Source: Bacillus sp. AFS006103 | GTDB lineage: Bacteria > Bacillota > Bacilli > Bacillales > Cytobacillaceae | Length of the DNA: 64,000 bases | Reading direction: 5' to 3' | NCBI GenBank assembly: GCA_002559145.1 | Contig: NTXX01000016.1 | Coordinates: 1 to 64,000, forward strand | In this document: positions 1-8,102 of the stretch, piece after piece | Layout of the letters: every line of letters starts with the position of its first letter | Position numbering within the stretch: the first letter of the stretch is position 1 | Notes under the pieces: generated by a model | Database searches by the model: none | What the model saw: only the letters and a program-made list of their open reading frames with translations | What the model was told of the DNA's origin: nothing | Translations under genes and position numbers: made by a program

Positions 1-132
1 ATTTTGTTACGTTGGCTTAGCTTCATTGCTAAAACTAATAATTTTTGTTTGTTTTGCACGATTTTGTTTGTTTAGTTTTCAAAGAACAATTCTATCATTC
101 TACTTCGTCAGCCAATCAAGTAATTAGCGACT
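1..132 (-). other. rRNA operon leader (5' external spacer), partial
   Basis: Read on the minus strand this stretch contains TGTTCTTTGAAAACTA (positions 73-88), the boxA-like antitermination segment found in Bacillus rrn leaders and 16S-23S spacers, followed by an A-rich tract with repeated AACAAACAAAA. It lies just downstream of two sigma-A promoters, which points to the leader of an rRNA operon and not to an internal spacer. The 16S 5' end (GAGTTTGATC) is not reached, so the rRNA genes lie beyond the left edge. Confidence 0.75.
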
Positions 133-138
133 TTTATT

Positions 139-167
139 ATTTTAACATAACGTTTTTTCGATGTCAA
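139..167 (-). promoter_or_regulatory. rrn P2 promoter
   Basis: TTGACA (167-162) and TAAAAT (144-139) on the minus strand are separated by exactly 17 bp. It is the promoter nearest the rRNA leader and fits the P2 position of Bacillus rrn operons. Confidence 0.8.
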
Positions 168-220
168 CTTCACCAGAAATAATTTTTAAATTACGTTATT
201 TCGTTTCAGCGACAAGGAAT

Positions 221-249
221 ATCATACTACCCTGACAACCATTCGTCAA
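221..249 (-). promoter_or_regulatory. rrn P1 promoter
   Basis: TTGACG (249-244) and TATGAT (226-221) on the minus strand with a 17-bp spacer, about 80 bp upstream of P2. Tandem P1/P2 spacing of this size is the usual Bacillus rrn arrangement, where P1 and P2 respond to the initiating nucleotide pool. Confidence 0.75.
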
Positions 250-423
250 CCCCTTCTTTTCATTTTTTTATAAATTGAATAGTACTATAATGAAGTTATT
301 TGGACTGGCAATAATCATATATAATTACATACCTATAGGTAAAGATAAGAAAATAGGTTTAGATTCCTTTTTAAGGGAAAAACTATTTCTGTAATTGTGT
401 TAGCAAAAAGGAGATGACCAGAT

Positions 424-561
424 ATGAGTATGTACTTCCAGAAAAAAGAGGATGAAAGTAGTTTAGTTACTCCTGTAGAACAAGAGCAATTGAATCCATC
501 AGTTTTTGAGGAAAAATCACCTGAATTTGATGTAATTGGAACGGCCTTAAACGATGTTTAA
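424..561 (+). CDS. 45-aa acidic small protein, unknown
   Basis: I do not recognise this protein. ATG 424 is preceded by AAAGGAGATGACCAGAT, a good ribosome binding site, and the stop is followed directly by a strong terminator at 571. The product is hydrophilic and acidic, starts MSMYFQKKEDES and ends VIGTALNDV, and has no membrane segment or cysteine. It stands alone, divergent from the rRNA operon and convergent with the methyltransferase. The ribosome binding site and terminator make a real gene likely; the promoter is unclear (TATAAT occurs at 286-291 but lacks a good -35). Confidence 0.6.
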   Translation: MSMYFQKKEDESSLVTPVEQEQLNPSVFEEKSPEFDVIGTALNDV

Positions 562-570
562 ATCACAAAA

Positions 571-617
571 AACCCTTTGCAAAAAGAGCAATCCTCTCTT
601 TGCAAAGGGTTTTTTTA
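571..617. terminator. bidirectional intrinsic terminator
   Basis: AACCCTTTGCAAA pairs with TTTGCAAAGGGTT, with a further AAGAG/CTCTC pairing near the loop and T/A runs on both sides. It ends the small plus-strand gene and, on the minus strand, the methyltransferase whose stop codon it overlaps. Confidence 0.85.
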
Positions 618-1385
618 CCTTTTTACCGCCTTTAAAAGGACTGCTTCCCCTTGGAAGGAGTTCACATGATCATCAACAATGGAAACCTTAAATTTTTCTT
701 TTACTTTTTGGGGTGCCTTGAGGATGTATTCAGTTAATTTATCTTTTTCACGTTCAGGTAAATTCATTCGGTTACACCATGACTCAAACTGAAATGATTT
801 ATCAAAACGATGCAATTCAGAAATTTCAAATCCATTCATTTCTAGCATCTTGATCCATTCACTCTTCTTCCAAGCTCGGAAATGACTGTAATCCCGCTGT
901 TTTTCAATCGTATTATAAAAAACATCACAGTCATCTTCTTCCGGAACGACATTATCGTCAAGTAAAAACTGGCCGGATGGCTTCAAGACGCGGTGGACTT
1001 CTTTCACAAATGTATCCACATCAGGGAAATGGTGGGGAGCTATCCGACAGGTAACTATATCAAAACTCCAATCAGAAAAAGGCATATTTTCGGCATCCCC
1101 TAATTTAAACATTACATTTTGATGCCCGTTACCCAGGATGAATTTTTCTGCTGCTTGTAACATTTCGGGTGTTAAATCCATTGCTGTGACAATTTTTACA
1201 GAGTTAGCAAACGCATTTGCCGTATGTCCGCCCCCGGTTGCAACGTCCAATAGTTCCTCTTCTCCGGTCATCGTTGCCATTTCCAAAAGCTTTAATAAGT
1301 CATTCCCTTTTTTGTGGATTGGACTACTAACATAGGAATCTGCACTTTTTCCAAACTGTTTTTGAACATCCTTCTTTATATCCAT
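615..1385 (-). CDS. class I SAM-dependent methyltransferase
   Basis: The 256-aa product has the Rossmann-type Methyltransf_11 fold. Motif I is LLDVATGGGHTA near residues 45-56, an acidic residue at the end of strand 2 (AMDLTPEM) should bind the SAM ribose, and VTCRIAPHHFPD with a following RVLKPSG segment are the post-motif regions of the UbiE/YcgJ group. The substrate is not deducible. The start is ATG 1385 behind GGGAGG seven bases upstream. It is a single-gene unit closed by the terminator at 571-617. Confidence 0.85.
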   Translation of the reverse strand: MDIKKDVQKQFGKSADSYVSSPIHKKGNDLLKLLEMATMTGEEELLDVATGGGHTANAFANSVKIVTAMDLTPEMLQAAEKFILGNGHQNVMFKLGDAENMPFSDWSFDIVTCRIAPHHFPDVDTFVKEVHRVLKPSGQFLLDDNVVPEEDDCDVFYNTIEKQRDYSHFRAWKKSEWIKMLEMNGFEISELHRFDKSFQFESWCNRMNLPEREKDKLTEYILKAPQKVKEKFKVSIVDDHVNSFQGEAVLLKAVKR

Positions 1386-1493
1386 ATCATTTCCTCCCCG
1401 AATACCACTTTATATTTACTATAATAGAAATTATTCATAAAGAAAATGACACGGATTTTATAATTTGTCATAAGAAAAACTAATGGCTAGAAA

Positions 1494-2246
1494 TTAATTA
1501 ATTTCAAGTATCACCGGACAATGATCACTCCCCATCACATGGCAATGAATATCAGCATTTATAAGGCGATCCCGCAATTTTTCGGAGACAATAAAGTAAT
1601 CGATTCGCCAACCTATATTCCTTTCTCGAACTTTAGCCATGTACGACCACCAACTGTAAGCACCAACCTGTTCCGGATAAAAATGACGATAGCTGTCAAC
1701 GAAGCCCGCTGCAAGTAATGAGGTCATTTTCCCTCGTTCTTCGTCCGTAAACCCGGAATTTCCTACATTAGACTTTGGATTCCGAAGGTCAATTTCCTGA
1801 TGGGCGACATTCAAATCTCCGCATAGGACAACTGGTTTCAGGTCATCTAATTCTTTCAAATACTGAAGGATACGGTCCTCCCAATCCAAACGGTAATTTA
1901 TTCTCGCTAAATCTCTTTGTGAATTAGGGGTATAGACATTGACTAGGAAAAAATTATCAAACTCTAAGGTTAGAATTCGACCTTCCTCTTCACTCTCATC
2001 TGTTCCTACACCATATCGAACAGAAAGTGGTTTTTCCTTAGTAAACACAGCGGTACCGGAATATCCTTTCTTTATCGCATAATTCCAGTATTGATGATAA
2101 CCTTCTAACTCAAGACTAATTTGCCCTTCTTGCAGCTTTGTTTCCTGCACACAGAAAATATCTGCTTCCACTTCTTGAAAGTATTCCAAGAAACCTTTTT
2201 TAACGCATGCCCTAAGGCCATTGACATTCCAAGAAACTAATTTCAT
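1494..2246 (-). CDS. exoA: exodeoxyribonuclease III (AP endonuclease)
   Basis: The 250-aa protein is a full-length member of the Xth/ExoA family, which cuts DNA 5' to abasic sites and has 3'-5' exonuclease activity in base excision repair. Family motifs are present in order: LVSWNVNGLRA at the N-terminus, QETKLQ with the metal-binding Glu, GDLNVAHQEIDL with the Asp/Asn catalytic pair, and GSDHCPV with the catalytic Asp-His near the C-terminus. Length matches Bacillus ExoA (about 252 aa). It appears monocistronic. Confidence 0.93.
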   Translation of the reverse strand: MKLVSWNVNGLRACVKKGFLEYFQEVEADIFCVQETKLQEGQISLELEGYHQYWNYAIKKGYSGTAVFTKEKPLSVRYGVGTDESEEEGRILTLEFDNFFLVNVYTPNSQRDLARINYRLDWEDRILQYLKELDDLKPVVLCGDLNVAHQEIDLRNPKSNVGNSGFTDEERGKMTSLLAAGFVDSYRHFYPEQVGAYSWWSYMAKVRERNIGWRIDYFIVSEKLRDRLINADIHCHVMGSDHCPVILEIN

Positions 2247-2351
2247 TTTAACTAATCCTTCTCCCTTGCTGAAAGTGAAATTATTTGTGATTGATAGGTG
2301 ACATTTTATCAGTTAAAGCGGATGAGTAAAAGTAATATGAAGATTTATCAA

Positions 2352-2384
2352 AGAAAAAAAGGCAGTTATTTGCTGCCTTTTTTG
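2352..2384 (-). terminator. terminator of the divergent deacetylase gene
   Basis: On the minus strand AAAAAAGGCAG pairs with CTGCCTTTTTTT, followed by TCTTT. The hairpin includes the stop codon of the deacetylase gene at 2366. Confidence 0.8.
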
Positions 2385-3169
2385 AAGGGGATAAAATACT
2401 TTTCAGATACCTTGTCGGAAAACAGTTTAGAAGCTGGGACTATTTTTATATTTCGTTTATTGAATTCGTCTATTGCTTGAAAGACCCCAATCGAACATAC
2501 CTTCCCAGTTATTCCGACATGCCCTATTGCAATTCCCGTGCCTTTAATTTCTGTAATCTTAGCCAGTCTTATCATTTGGTTTCGAACATGTGCTGACGAG
2601 GATATATCGTCTAAAAACATATCTCTTTTTAATATGGGGACGCCCAGTTCTTCAGCTATTTTCGGAAATTTTGTATTTGGACTTGTTGCACTGTCGATTA
2701 TAAATAATCTTCTTTCCTTTGCAACTTCAACGATTGCACGAACTATTTGTTCATTTTCAACAGCCAGGGAACCCATATGGTTATTTATACCTACCGCATA
2801 CGGAACATCTTTAATCGCATCCTCGACAATTCGCCTTACTTCTGCAGGTGAAAGATCATTTGTAATGGGTCTTGGTCCGAGCCATGATCTTTTTCCTCTT
2901 TTTGGTTCCATTGATAAATGAATCATCACTTCGATCCCATATTTATGAGCCCATTTTGCATGTTCTTTTGTGTGTTCTGTAAACGGCATAACGGCCGCAG
3001 TAATCGGTATGTCCCCTTCGAGAAATTCCCGTACTCCACCCGTACCACCACCGAAATCATCAATGATAACTGCTGCCTTTAATTCTTTGGATTCCATTTT
3101 TTCCGCTGAAGTCGGTTGTTGAAAAGTAAAAATTATTAACGGAAGCAGGATAAACACAAATTTTTTCAT
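2366..3169 (-). CDS. secreted divergent polysaccharide deacetylase (YibQ family)
   Basis: The start chosen is ATG 3169, giving 267 aa, because GGGGGT lies about eight bases upstream and the protein then begins MKKFVFILLPLIIFTF, a clean signal peptide ending near SAE. The mature part has AAVIIDDFGGGTGG, AAVMPFTEHTKEHA, MIHLSMEP and INNHMGS, the hallmarks of the divergent polysaccharide deacetylase (DUF610/YibQ) family, with the metal-type Asp and His positions kept. The family probably acts on cell-wall or exported glycans outside the membrane; the substrate is unknown. Single gene with its own terminator. Confidence 0.85.
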   Translation of the reverse strand: MKKFVFILLPLIIFTFQQPTSAEKMESKELKAAVIIDDFGGGTGGVREFLEGDIPITAAVMPFTEHTKEHAKWAHKYGIEVMIHLSMEPKRGKRSWLGPRPITNDLSPAEVRRIVEDAIKDVPYAVGINNHMGSLAVENEQIVRAIVEVAKERRLFIIDSATSPNTKFPKIAEELGVPILKRDMFLDDISSSAHVRNQMIRLAKITEIKGTGIAIGHVGITGKVCSIGVFQAIDEFNKRNIKIVPASKLFSDKVSEKYFIPFKKGSK

Positions 3170-3230
3170 AAATGACCCCCAATTATAGATTTTTGAGGTT
3201 AATTTACCCCATCCGATCATAAATTAGACC

Positions 3231-3260
3231 AAAAAAAAGAGAGCTAAAATAGCCCTCCTT
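3231..3260 (-). terminator. ppiB terminator
   Basis: On the minus strand GAGGGCTA, loop TTT, then TAGCTCTC followed by eight Ts; just downstream of the ppiB stop at 3268. Confidence 0.85.
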
Positions 3261-3267
3261 GTGTTAC

Positions 3268-3708
3268 CTATTCGGCATCAAATACTTTTACTTCTATCAT
3301 TTTGTCACCATTTCTCATATTAAGTGCAGTTTCTAGACCTGAAGTAACTTGTCCAAAAACAGTATGAACACCATTTAAATGAGGCTGTGGCTCATGAACA
3401 ATAAAGAACTGAGATGAGCCTGTATCTTTACCTGCATGAGCCATTGATAAAGAACCTGCTACATGCTTATGTGGATTTCCTTGAGTTTCACATTTAATAG
3501 TTGTTCCACTACCACCCATTCCTGTGCCAGTAGGATCTCCCCCTTGTGATACAAAGCCTGGGATTACTCTGTGAAAAATAACTCCATCATAAAAGCCCTC
3601 ATTAGCCAATTTCTCAAAGTTAGCTACTGTATTAGGCGCTTCATTCGGGTAGAATTCAAGCTCCATTTTCTCTCCATTTTCCATTACTATGTATCCTTTT
3701 TTAGCCAT
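3268..3708 (-). CDS. ppiB: peptidyl-prolyl cis-trans isomerase, cyclophilin type
   Basis: A cytoplasmic cyclophilin that isomerises Xaa-Pro bonds. From ATG 3708 (AAGGAG at an ideal distance; an ORF extension of 14 codons upstream has no site) the product is 146 aa, close to the 143 aa of B. subtilis PpiB. Active-site segments are visible: [19 protein letters not shown] (Arg and Phe of the catalytic pocket), [19 protein letters not shown] and [10 protein letters not shown]. No signal peptide. Monocistronic. Confidence 0.93.
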   Translation of the reverse strand: MAKKGYIVMENGEKMELEFYPNEAPNTVANFEKLANEGFYDGVIFHRVIPGFVSQGGDPTGTGMGGSGTTIKCETQGNPHKHVAGSLSMAHAGKDTGSSQFFIVHEPQPHLNGVHTVFGQVTSGLETALNMRNGDKMIEVKVFDAE

Positions 3709-3824
3709 TAGAAAACACTCCTTTATGTAAAAATCACTTTTATCATACACTTTTCATTGAAGAAAAGAAAGTTTAGGAACCCATTTTTCTTCTATTGGTT
3801 ATATTTCTCCTTTGGTTGTGGTAC

Positions 3825-3946
3825 TATAATAGTACCCCTTCCGAACATTCGCTTGTTGCGGGACACTTAACCACTGTACGGACGGAAGGGGCAAGGTGTA
3901 ACTTAGGTTACATCGCAAAAGCCGAGATGTGAGTCTCGGCTTTTTG
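3825..3946 (+). ncRNA. candidate small RNA with own promoter and terminator
   Basis: A perfect TATAAT (3825-3830) on the plus strand is followed by about 110 nt that folds into three stems: CCCCTTCCG (3835-3843) with CGGAAGGGG (3883-3891), TGTAAC with GTTACA near 3898-3911, and the terminator GCCGAGA/TCTCGGC (3921-3940) with TTTTT. No plus-strand gene follows and no open frame with a ribosome site is inside, so it is not a leader. The C-rich 5' end resembles the target-pairing parts of Gram-positive sRNAs. I cannot assign it to a known family; the -35 box is weak. Confidence 0.55.
3917..3946. terminator. strong bidirectional terminator
   Basis: AAAAGCCGAGA, loop, TCTCGGCTTTTT: T runs on both strands. 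It closes the candidate small RNA on the plus strand and the membrane protein gene ending at 3951 on the minus strand. Confidence 0.85.
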
Positions 3947-3950
3947 TATG

Positions 3951-4403
3951 TTAACCTTTTCGTTTTTTCATCCATGTGTAAAATAAATAAATCAACGTTA
4001 AAAATAATAGATATCCAATAAACGTATAGAGGTGTTTCCAGTTCGCGGTATGCTCAAACCACCCCATCACTTCAGCAAACTTTTCAAAAATAGGCATCAA
4101 CAGGCTAATAAATAAGACAAGGCCCACTTTCCCCTGGCGATTAACCTGGTTCATCGCCTCAAGAAAGATAAAAACCAGCACTGGCAGTCCCCCCAGTGTA
4201 AACGCAATATTGATTGAGAAAGTATCCTTCATTGGCCTCATTGGAAATCGATAAATATCTTTTCCTACAAAAAATAGGTCTAAATATGTAGCCAGCAAAG
4301 TAGCTAAAAAAACTGCGGTAAGTGAAGGGTTAATCCAAAATCGATATCGCTTTTTTAGCGATCGCTGCGAGTTCGAGTCTTTCCAGTGTTTTACAGTATT
4401 CAT
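3951..4403 (-). CDS. CBO0543-type four-helix membrane protein
   Basis: The start is placed at ATG 4403 (GGGGAG seven bases upstream), giving 150 aa; the longer frame lacks a ribosome site. Four hydrophobic segments are visible: after WINPSLTAVFLATLLATYLDL, IAFTLGGLPVLVFIFLEAM, KVGLVLFISLLMPIFEKFAEV and LYTFIGYLLFLTLIYLFYTW. The pattern resembles the CBO0543 family of small integral membrane proteins; function unknown. The gene overlaps the 3' end of the upstream DUF2515 gene by 74 nt in another frame, so translation is probably coupled. Confidence 0.7.
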   Translation of the reverse strand: MNTVKHWKDSNSQRSLKKRYRFWINPSLTAVFLATLLATYLDLFFVGKDIYRFPMRPMKDTFSINIAFTLGGLPVLVFIFLEAMNQVNRQGKVGLVLFISLLMPIFEKFAEVMGWFEHTANWKHLYTFIGYLLFLTLIYLFYTWMKKRKG

Positions 4404-5412
4404 TTCTAATCTCCCCGTCAATTTTTTCATTGTCATCTAGTAAATATTCAACAACAAGAGGATCTTCAAACCAATCCCCTTTTTCGGCTTCCGACTGACT
4501 CCTATTCTTCCAAGCATTTTCAAGGACCGGACTATAAATTCTTCTTGCTTTTGGCCTCAATTGACAGGCTTTTAAACGAGTTTGGTAGGCAAAGCCGGGA
4601 ATTCCTTCATTGACGTTATTAAAAATATGCGGCCAGTAATCCTTCCTTGAGCCCGTATGCGGCTGTATTTTTGCCCACTCCAACACTTGTTTTAGACGCT
4701 CCTTGTTTTTAAAAAGGACATCATATAATCTTTTTCCAAGTAAAATCCGTTCATTCAATGATTCAAATTGATGAAGTGTTTGTCCGACAAGGTTTCTTTT
4801 TCCAAAAGGAAAGAGGATATGGTTAAAAGAAAACAAATCCTGGAGGAGAAATTCGAGTTTATTTATCACCCCTTTTTGGTAAATAGGATTTTGGACCACT
4901 CGCTTTTCCAAATAACTTTGTTCATTAATAATCAGCGCGATGGCGAGGATGTAGGTTTCTTGATTGCTCCAAAAGTGATTCCATATCGTTTCCATAAAGG
5001 TTGAAATGTTTAGATACGAACATAAATGAAACAGCGGTTTATTTTGCTTTAGGCCTTCCCTATACAACAAGAATTGCGGGTAAACATCTTGAAAGATCAA
5101 CCAATTTCCACGCTCCAAAAAGGCAAAAAAGGTCTCTCTCTCTTTTTTTGATAGTAAGCGGGTAAGGAATTCGCCTTTAAGGTCCGTCATATTCCAACCG
5201 CCATTCCGTGAGACCATATGCCCGAGAAAAGCCCAATGGATTTCCGGATGGTGAAGGTAAAATTCTAGGTAGGCCTTTGTTCTTGTGACATTATTTAAGT
5301 TATGTTCCTGTGTCTCCTTTTTTATTTGTTCTAAAAGTGTCCCTTCGCTTTTTGTAATCAATGGCGGCAAATATGATTGTTTGCTTTTCTTCTTTAATTC
5401 GTCTCTAATCAA
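4330..5412 (-). CDS. DUF2515 protein (YppC-like), start region irregular
   Basis: The 360-aa frame carries the conserved DUF2515 block (TRTKAYLEFYLHHPEIHWAFLGHMVSRNGG and LKGEFLTRLLSKKER) of the Bacillus YppC family, function unknown. The only standard in-frame start is TTG 5412, which has no ribosome site. Upstream, AAGGAGG is followed after two bases by ATG 5463, but that frame stops after 14 codons. Removing one T from the T6 run at 5444-5449 would join the ATG to the conserved frame and give a natural N-terminus (MCHIFTRNREKSP). Either a frameshift, a sequencing indel, or a non-canonical start (an ATA lies nine bases after AGGAGG). No signal peptide. Confidence 0.75.
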   Translation of the reverse strand: MIRDELKKKSKQSYLPPLITKSEGTLLEQIKKETQEHNLNNVTRTKAYLEFYLHHPEIHWAFLGHMVSRNGGWNMTDLKGEFLTRLLSKKERETFFAFLERGNWLIFQDVYPQFLLYREGLKQNKPLFHLCSYLNISTFMETIWNHFWSNQETYILAIALIINEQSYLEKRVVQNPIYQKGVINKLEFLLQDLFSFNHILFPFGKRNLVGQTLHQFESLNERILLGKRLYDVLFKNKERLKQVLEWAKIQPHTGSRKDYWPHIFNNVNEGIPGFAYQTRLKACQLRPKARRIYSPVLENAWKNRSQSEAEKGDWFEDPLVVEYLLDDNEKIDGEIRNEYCKTLERLELAAIAKKAISILD

Positions 5413-5541
5413 TTCAAGTGGTGACTTCTCGCGATTTCTCGTAAAAAATATGGCACATGGCCTCCTTTCGTAATTCTCCTTCCACTATCGGAATATGTAT
5501 GAAAGAGAATAATTTTCCGGGAGAGGAAGGAGTACTTAACT

Positions 5542-7407
5542 ATGATTAATACAAAAAAGGGCATCGATTGGATTATTGAAAGGCTACGGAAAGACCAATC
5601 TCCCGATGGATCTTGGAACTACCCCTTTGAAACAGGGCTGTCAACTGATGCTTATATGATCATTTTATTGCGGACATTGGAATTAAATGATGAAGAATTA
5701 ATTCAAGGCTTGGTTTCAAGGATCTTAAGTAAGCAAGAAAAAAACGGGGCATGGAAACTTTATTATGATGAAGGCGATGGAAACTTGAGTGCAACCGTGG
5801 AAGTTTATTACGCTTTATTGTATTCGGGATATACAAAGAAAGATGACAAACGCTTGCGTGCAGCAAAAAGGTTTATTTTATCCAAAGGGGGCTTAGAAGA
5901 AGTTAGCATATTTACAAAAGTGATGCTTTCTTTAACAGGGCAATATATTTGGCCGGATTTCTCCCCTCTCCCGATTGAATTCATACTCTTACCACACTAC
6001 TTTCCGATTAATTTCTACTCTTTATCCGTATTTGGCCGAGCCAATCTTACTCCAATTATTCTACTTGCTGACAAGAAATTTTTTATTAAGACAAAGAATA
6101 GCCCTAATCTTTCCGAACTGCATATACACCGTAATCAGGATAATTCTTGGTTTCGTTCTTCTGAATATCGCTCCTTATTTTCATTTATCGAGGATGGAGT
6201 GAAAAGATTAATGGGCTTACCCGAGCAGCTTCATCAGCTAGCGATAGAACGAGCCAAAAAGTATATGCTCGACCACCTAGAACCGGATGGCACCTTTTAT
6301 AGTTACTTCAGCAGTACCTTTTTACTGATCTTTGCGCTACTCTCATTAGGGTATAAGAAAACGGATCCTATCATTACAAAAGCCCTGAATGGATTGTTTG
6401 CGATGAAATGTGAAATTAATGGAACCCCTCATATGCAGTATACAACGGCTAATGTCTGGAACACTTCCTTGATTGGTTATTCCCTTCAAGCCGCTGGGGT
6501 TTCAACAGACGATTCAATTGTCGTAGAAGCCAATCGTTATCTGCTAGAGAAGCAGCAGCATAAATTCGGTGATTGGGTCATCCATAATCCAAAGACTTTA
6601 CCTGGAGGGTGGGGCTTTTCCGAGGTAAATACAATGAATCCCGATGTCGATGATACAACTGCCTCACTTCGCTCGCTCTCTAGACTCGTTCCACACGATA
6701 GACATGCCTGGGATCGGGGTCTGGAGTGGCTATTGTCGATGCAAAATGACGATGGCGGCTGGGCGGCGTTTGAAAAAAACACCGATACAAAGCTGTTTGA
6801 ATTCCTTCCACTTGAAAAAGGGGAATTTTTGCTAACTGATCCCTCCTGTGCAGATATTACAGGACGGACCCTGGAATTTTTGGGTAATTATACGAATCTA
6901 TCAAGAGACCACAAGGCCATCCAAAAAGGAGTCAATTGGCTGTTGAAAAATCAATTAATGAACGGTTCCTGGTATGGAAGATGGGGTGTTTGTTATCTAT
7001 ATGGAACGTGGGGAGCCGTAACCGGTTTAGTGGCAGCGGGAATACCTACTGGTCACTCTTCGATTCAAAGGGCTGTTAATTGGTTACTTAGTATTCAAAA
7101 TGGCGATGGCGGTTGGGGAGAGTCATGCCATAGCGATAGGAAAAAAACATACGTGCCCTTACAAGCAAGCACCTTAACCCATACGGGCTGGGCACTCGAT
7201 ACCCTGATATCTACTTCAGAGGAGCCCACTTCTCAAATTCGAAAAGGAATAACCTATTTATTAGATTCACTTGAAAAAGAAGATTGGACCACTGCTTATC
7301 CAAAGGGTCAAGGAATGGCTGGTGCTTTTTACATTCACTATCACAGTTATCGCTACATTTTCCCGCTCATCGCTTTGTCACACTATCAGAAAAAATTCGA
7401 ATCGTAA
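5542..7407 (+). CDS. sqhC: squalene-hopene / tetraprenyl-beta-curcumene cyclase
   Basis: The 621-aa class II terpene cyclase has the catalytic DVDDTTAS motif at residues 368-375 (the Asp acid that protonates the substrate), and several QW repeats that brace the barrel, such as QNDDGGWAAFE and QNGDGGWGES. Bacillus homologues (about 630 aa) make sporulenes or onoceroids from tetraprenyl-beta-curcumene or squalene, lipids that protect spores from oxidants. Sequence alone does not tell the two substrates apart. The start at ATG 5542 follows AAGGAGT. It is divergent from the DUF2515 gene and monocistronic. Confidence 0.88.
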   Translation: MINTKKGIDWIIERLRKDQSPDGSWNYPFETGLSTDAYMIILLRTLELNDEELIQGLVSRILSKQEKNGAWKLYYDEGDGNLSATVEVYYALLYSGYTKKDDKRLRAAKRFILSKGGLEEVSIFTKVMLSLTGQYIWPDFSPLPIEFILLPHYFPINFYSLSVFGRANLTPIILLADKKFFIKTKNSPNLSELHIHRNQDNSWFRSSEYRSLFSFIEDGVKRLMGLPEQLHQLAIERAKKYMLDHLEPDGTFYSYFSSTFLLIFALLSLGYKKTDPIITKALNGLFAMKCEINGTPHMQYTTANVWNTSLIGYSLQAAGVSTDDSIVVEANRYLLEKQQHKFGDWVIHNPKTLPGGWGFSEVNTMNPDVDDTTASLRSLSRLVPHDRHAWDRGLEWLLSMQNDDGGWAAFEKNTDTKLFEFLPLEKGEFLLTDPSCADITGRTLEFLGNYTNLSRDHKAIQKGVNWLLKNQLMNGSWYGRWGVCYLYGTWGAVTGLVAAGIPTGHSSIQRAVNWLLSIQNGDGGWGESCHSDRKKTYVPLQASTLTHTGWALDTLISTSEEPTSQIRKGITYLLDSLEKEDWTTAYPKGQGMAGAFYIHYHSYRYIFPLIALSHYQKKFES

Positions 7408-7413
7408 AAAATG

Positions 7414-7456
7414 AAAAACATCGACGGCAACTGTGTACGTACCGTCGATGTTTTTA
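7414..7456. terminator. bidirectional terminator
   Basis: AAACATCGACGG pairs with CCGTCGATGTTT, flanked by A and T runs; shared by the convergent cyclase and mug genes. Confidence 0.85.
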
Positions 7457-7960
7457 TTCTGCAAGTATTGGGACAAGTCCTCTATAGATATCAATAATCT
7501 CCTCCATCTTCATACGAACCAAACCACTAGAAGATGGTACCACGAAATCAATCACCCCTGGAACCAAGCCATTTATTTGCTTCCCCCACGAAATGACTTT
7601 TACACCACTGTATTGCTGGTAAACTCCTTTTCCAACAAAACAAACGACATTAGGCTTTAACCATTCGATCTTTTTCTTTAAAGTTTCTCTCCCCTCTTTG
7701 TACTCTTCTTTCGTGATCTCATTTGCTGCCTTCGTCGGCCGTGCAACGATATTTGTAAAGCCATATCCTAAATCTAACAGCTTTTCATCCTCACTTGCTT
7801 CAAACTTCCGTGGCGTTAACCCTGCTTCGTGTACTATTTTCCAAAAGCGGTTATTAGGATTGGCATAATGATGACCTACCTCACTCGAACGGATGCTGGG
7901 ATTAAAACCAACAAATAAGATTTTTAAGTTTTCCTTTAGATGGTCATTGATGGGATTCAT
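7454..7960 (-). CDS. mug: G/U(T) mismatch-specific uracil-DNA glycosylase
   Basis: The 168-aa product belongs to the Mug branch of the uracil-DNA glycosylase superfamily, which removes uracil and ethenocytosine opposite guanine. Visible are the motif-1 active-site segment LFVGFNPSIRSSEVGHHYA with Asn, the ANPNNRFWK strand and the second loop region near WGKQINGL and VPSSSGLVR. Length equals E. coli Mug (168 aa). Start ATG 7960 behind AAAAGGGG. Single gene. Confidence 0.87.
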   Translation of the reverse strand: MNPINDHLKENLKILFVGFNPSIRSSEVGHHYANPNNRFWKIVHEAGLTPRKFEASEDEKLLDLGYGFTNIVARPTKAANEITKEEYKEGRETLKKKIEWLKPNVVCFVGKGVYQQYSGVKVISWGKQINGLVPGVIDFVVPSSSGLVRMKMEEIIDIYRGLVPILAE

Positions 7961-8038
7961 AACTATTCCCCTTTTCTGTAAGCCTTCATACCTTTACCCA
8001 ATATAACATTTATTATGTTTTTTTATTATATCCTACTG

Positions 8039-8072
8039 TTTTCAGTTTTTTTTCAGATTAGTGGACTAAAAT
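8039..8072 (+). promoter_or_regulatory. response-regulator-type direct repeats and -10 box of the redox cassette
   Basis: TTTTCAG at 8039-8045 and again at 8050-8056 (11-bp centre distance), then 10 bp, then TAAAAT (8067-8072). There is no consensus -35; the second repeat sits where it would be. The same arrangement occurs before the response regulator gene at 12444-12477, which suggests that this regulator activates both. Confidence 0.6.
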
Positions 8073-8102
8073 GCTTAAAAAAGGTACAAGGAGGACAAAA
8101 AG

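Noticed and set aside
1138-1335. Plus-strand frames inside minus-strand genes (e.g. 1138-1335, 2538-2921, 15919-16194, 28177-28482)
   Set aside because: No ribosome sites, composition is that of antisense of conserved coding regions.
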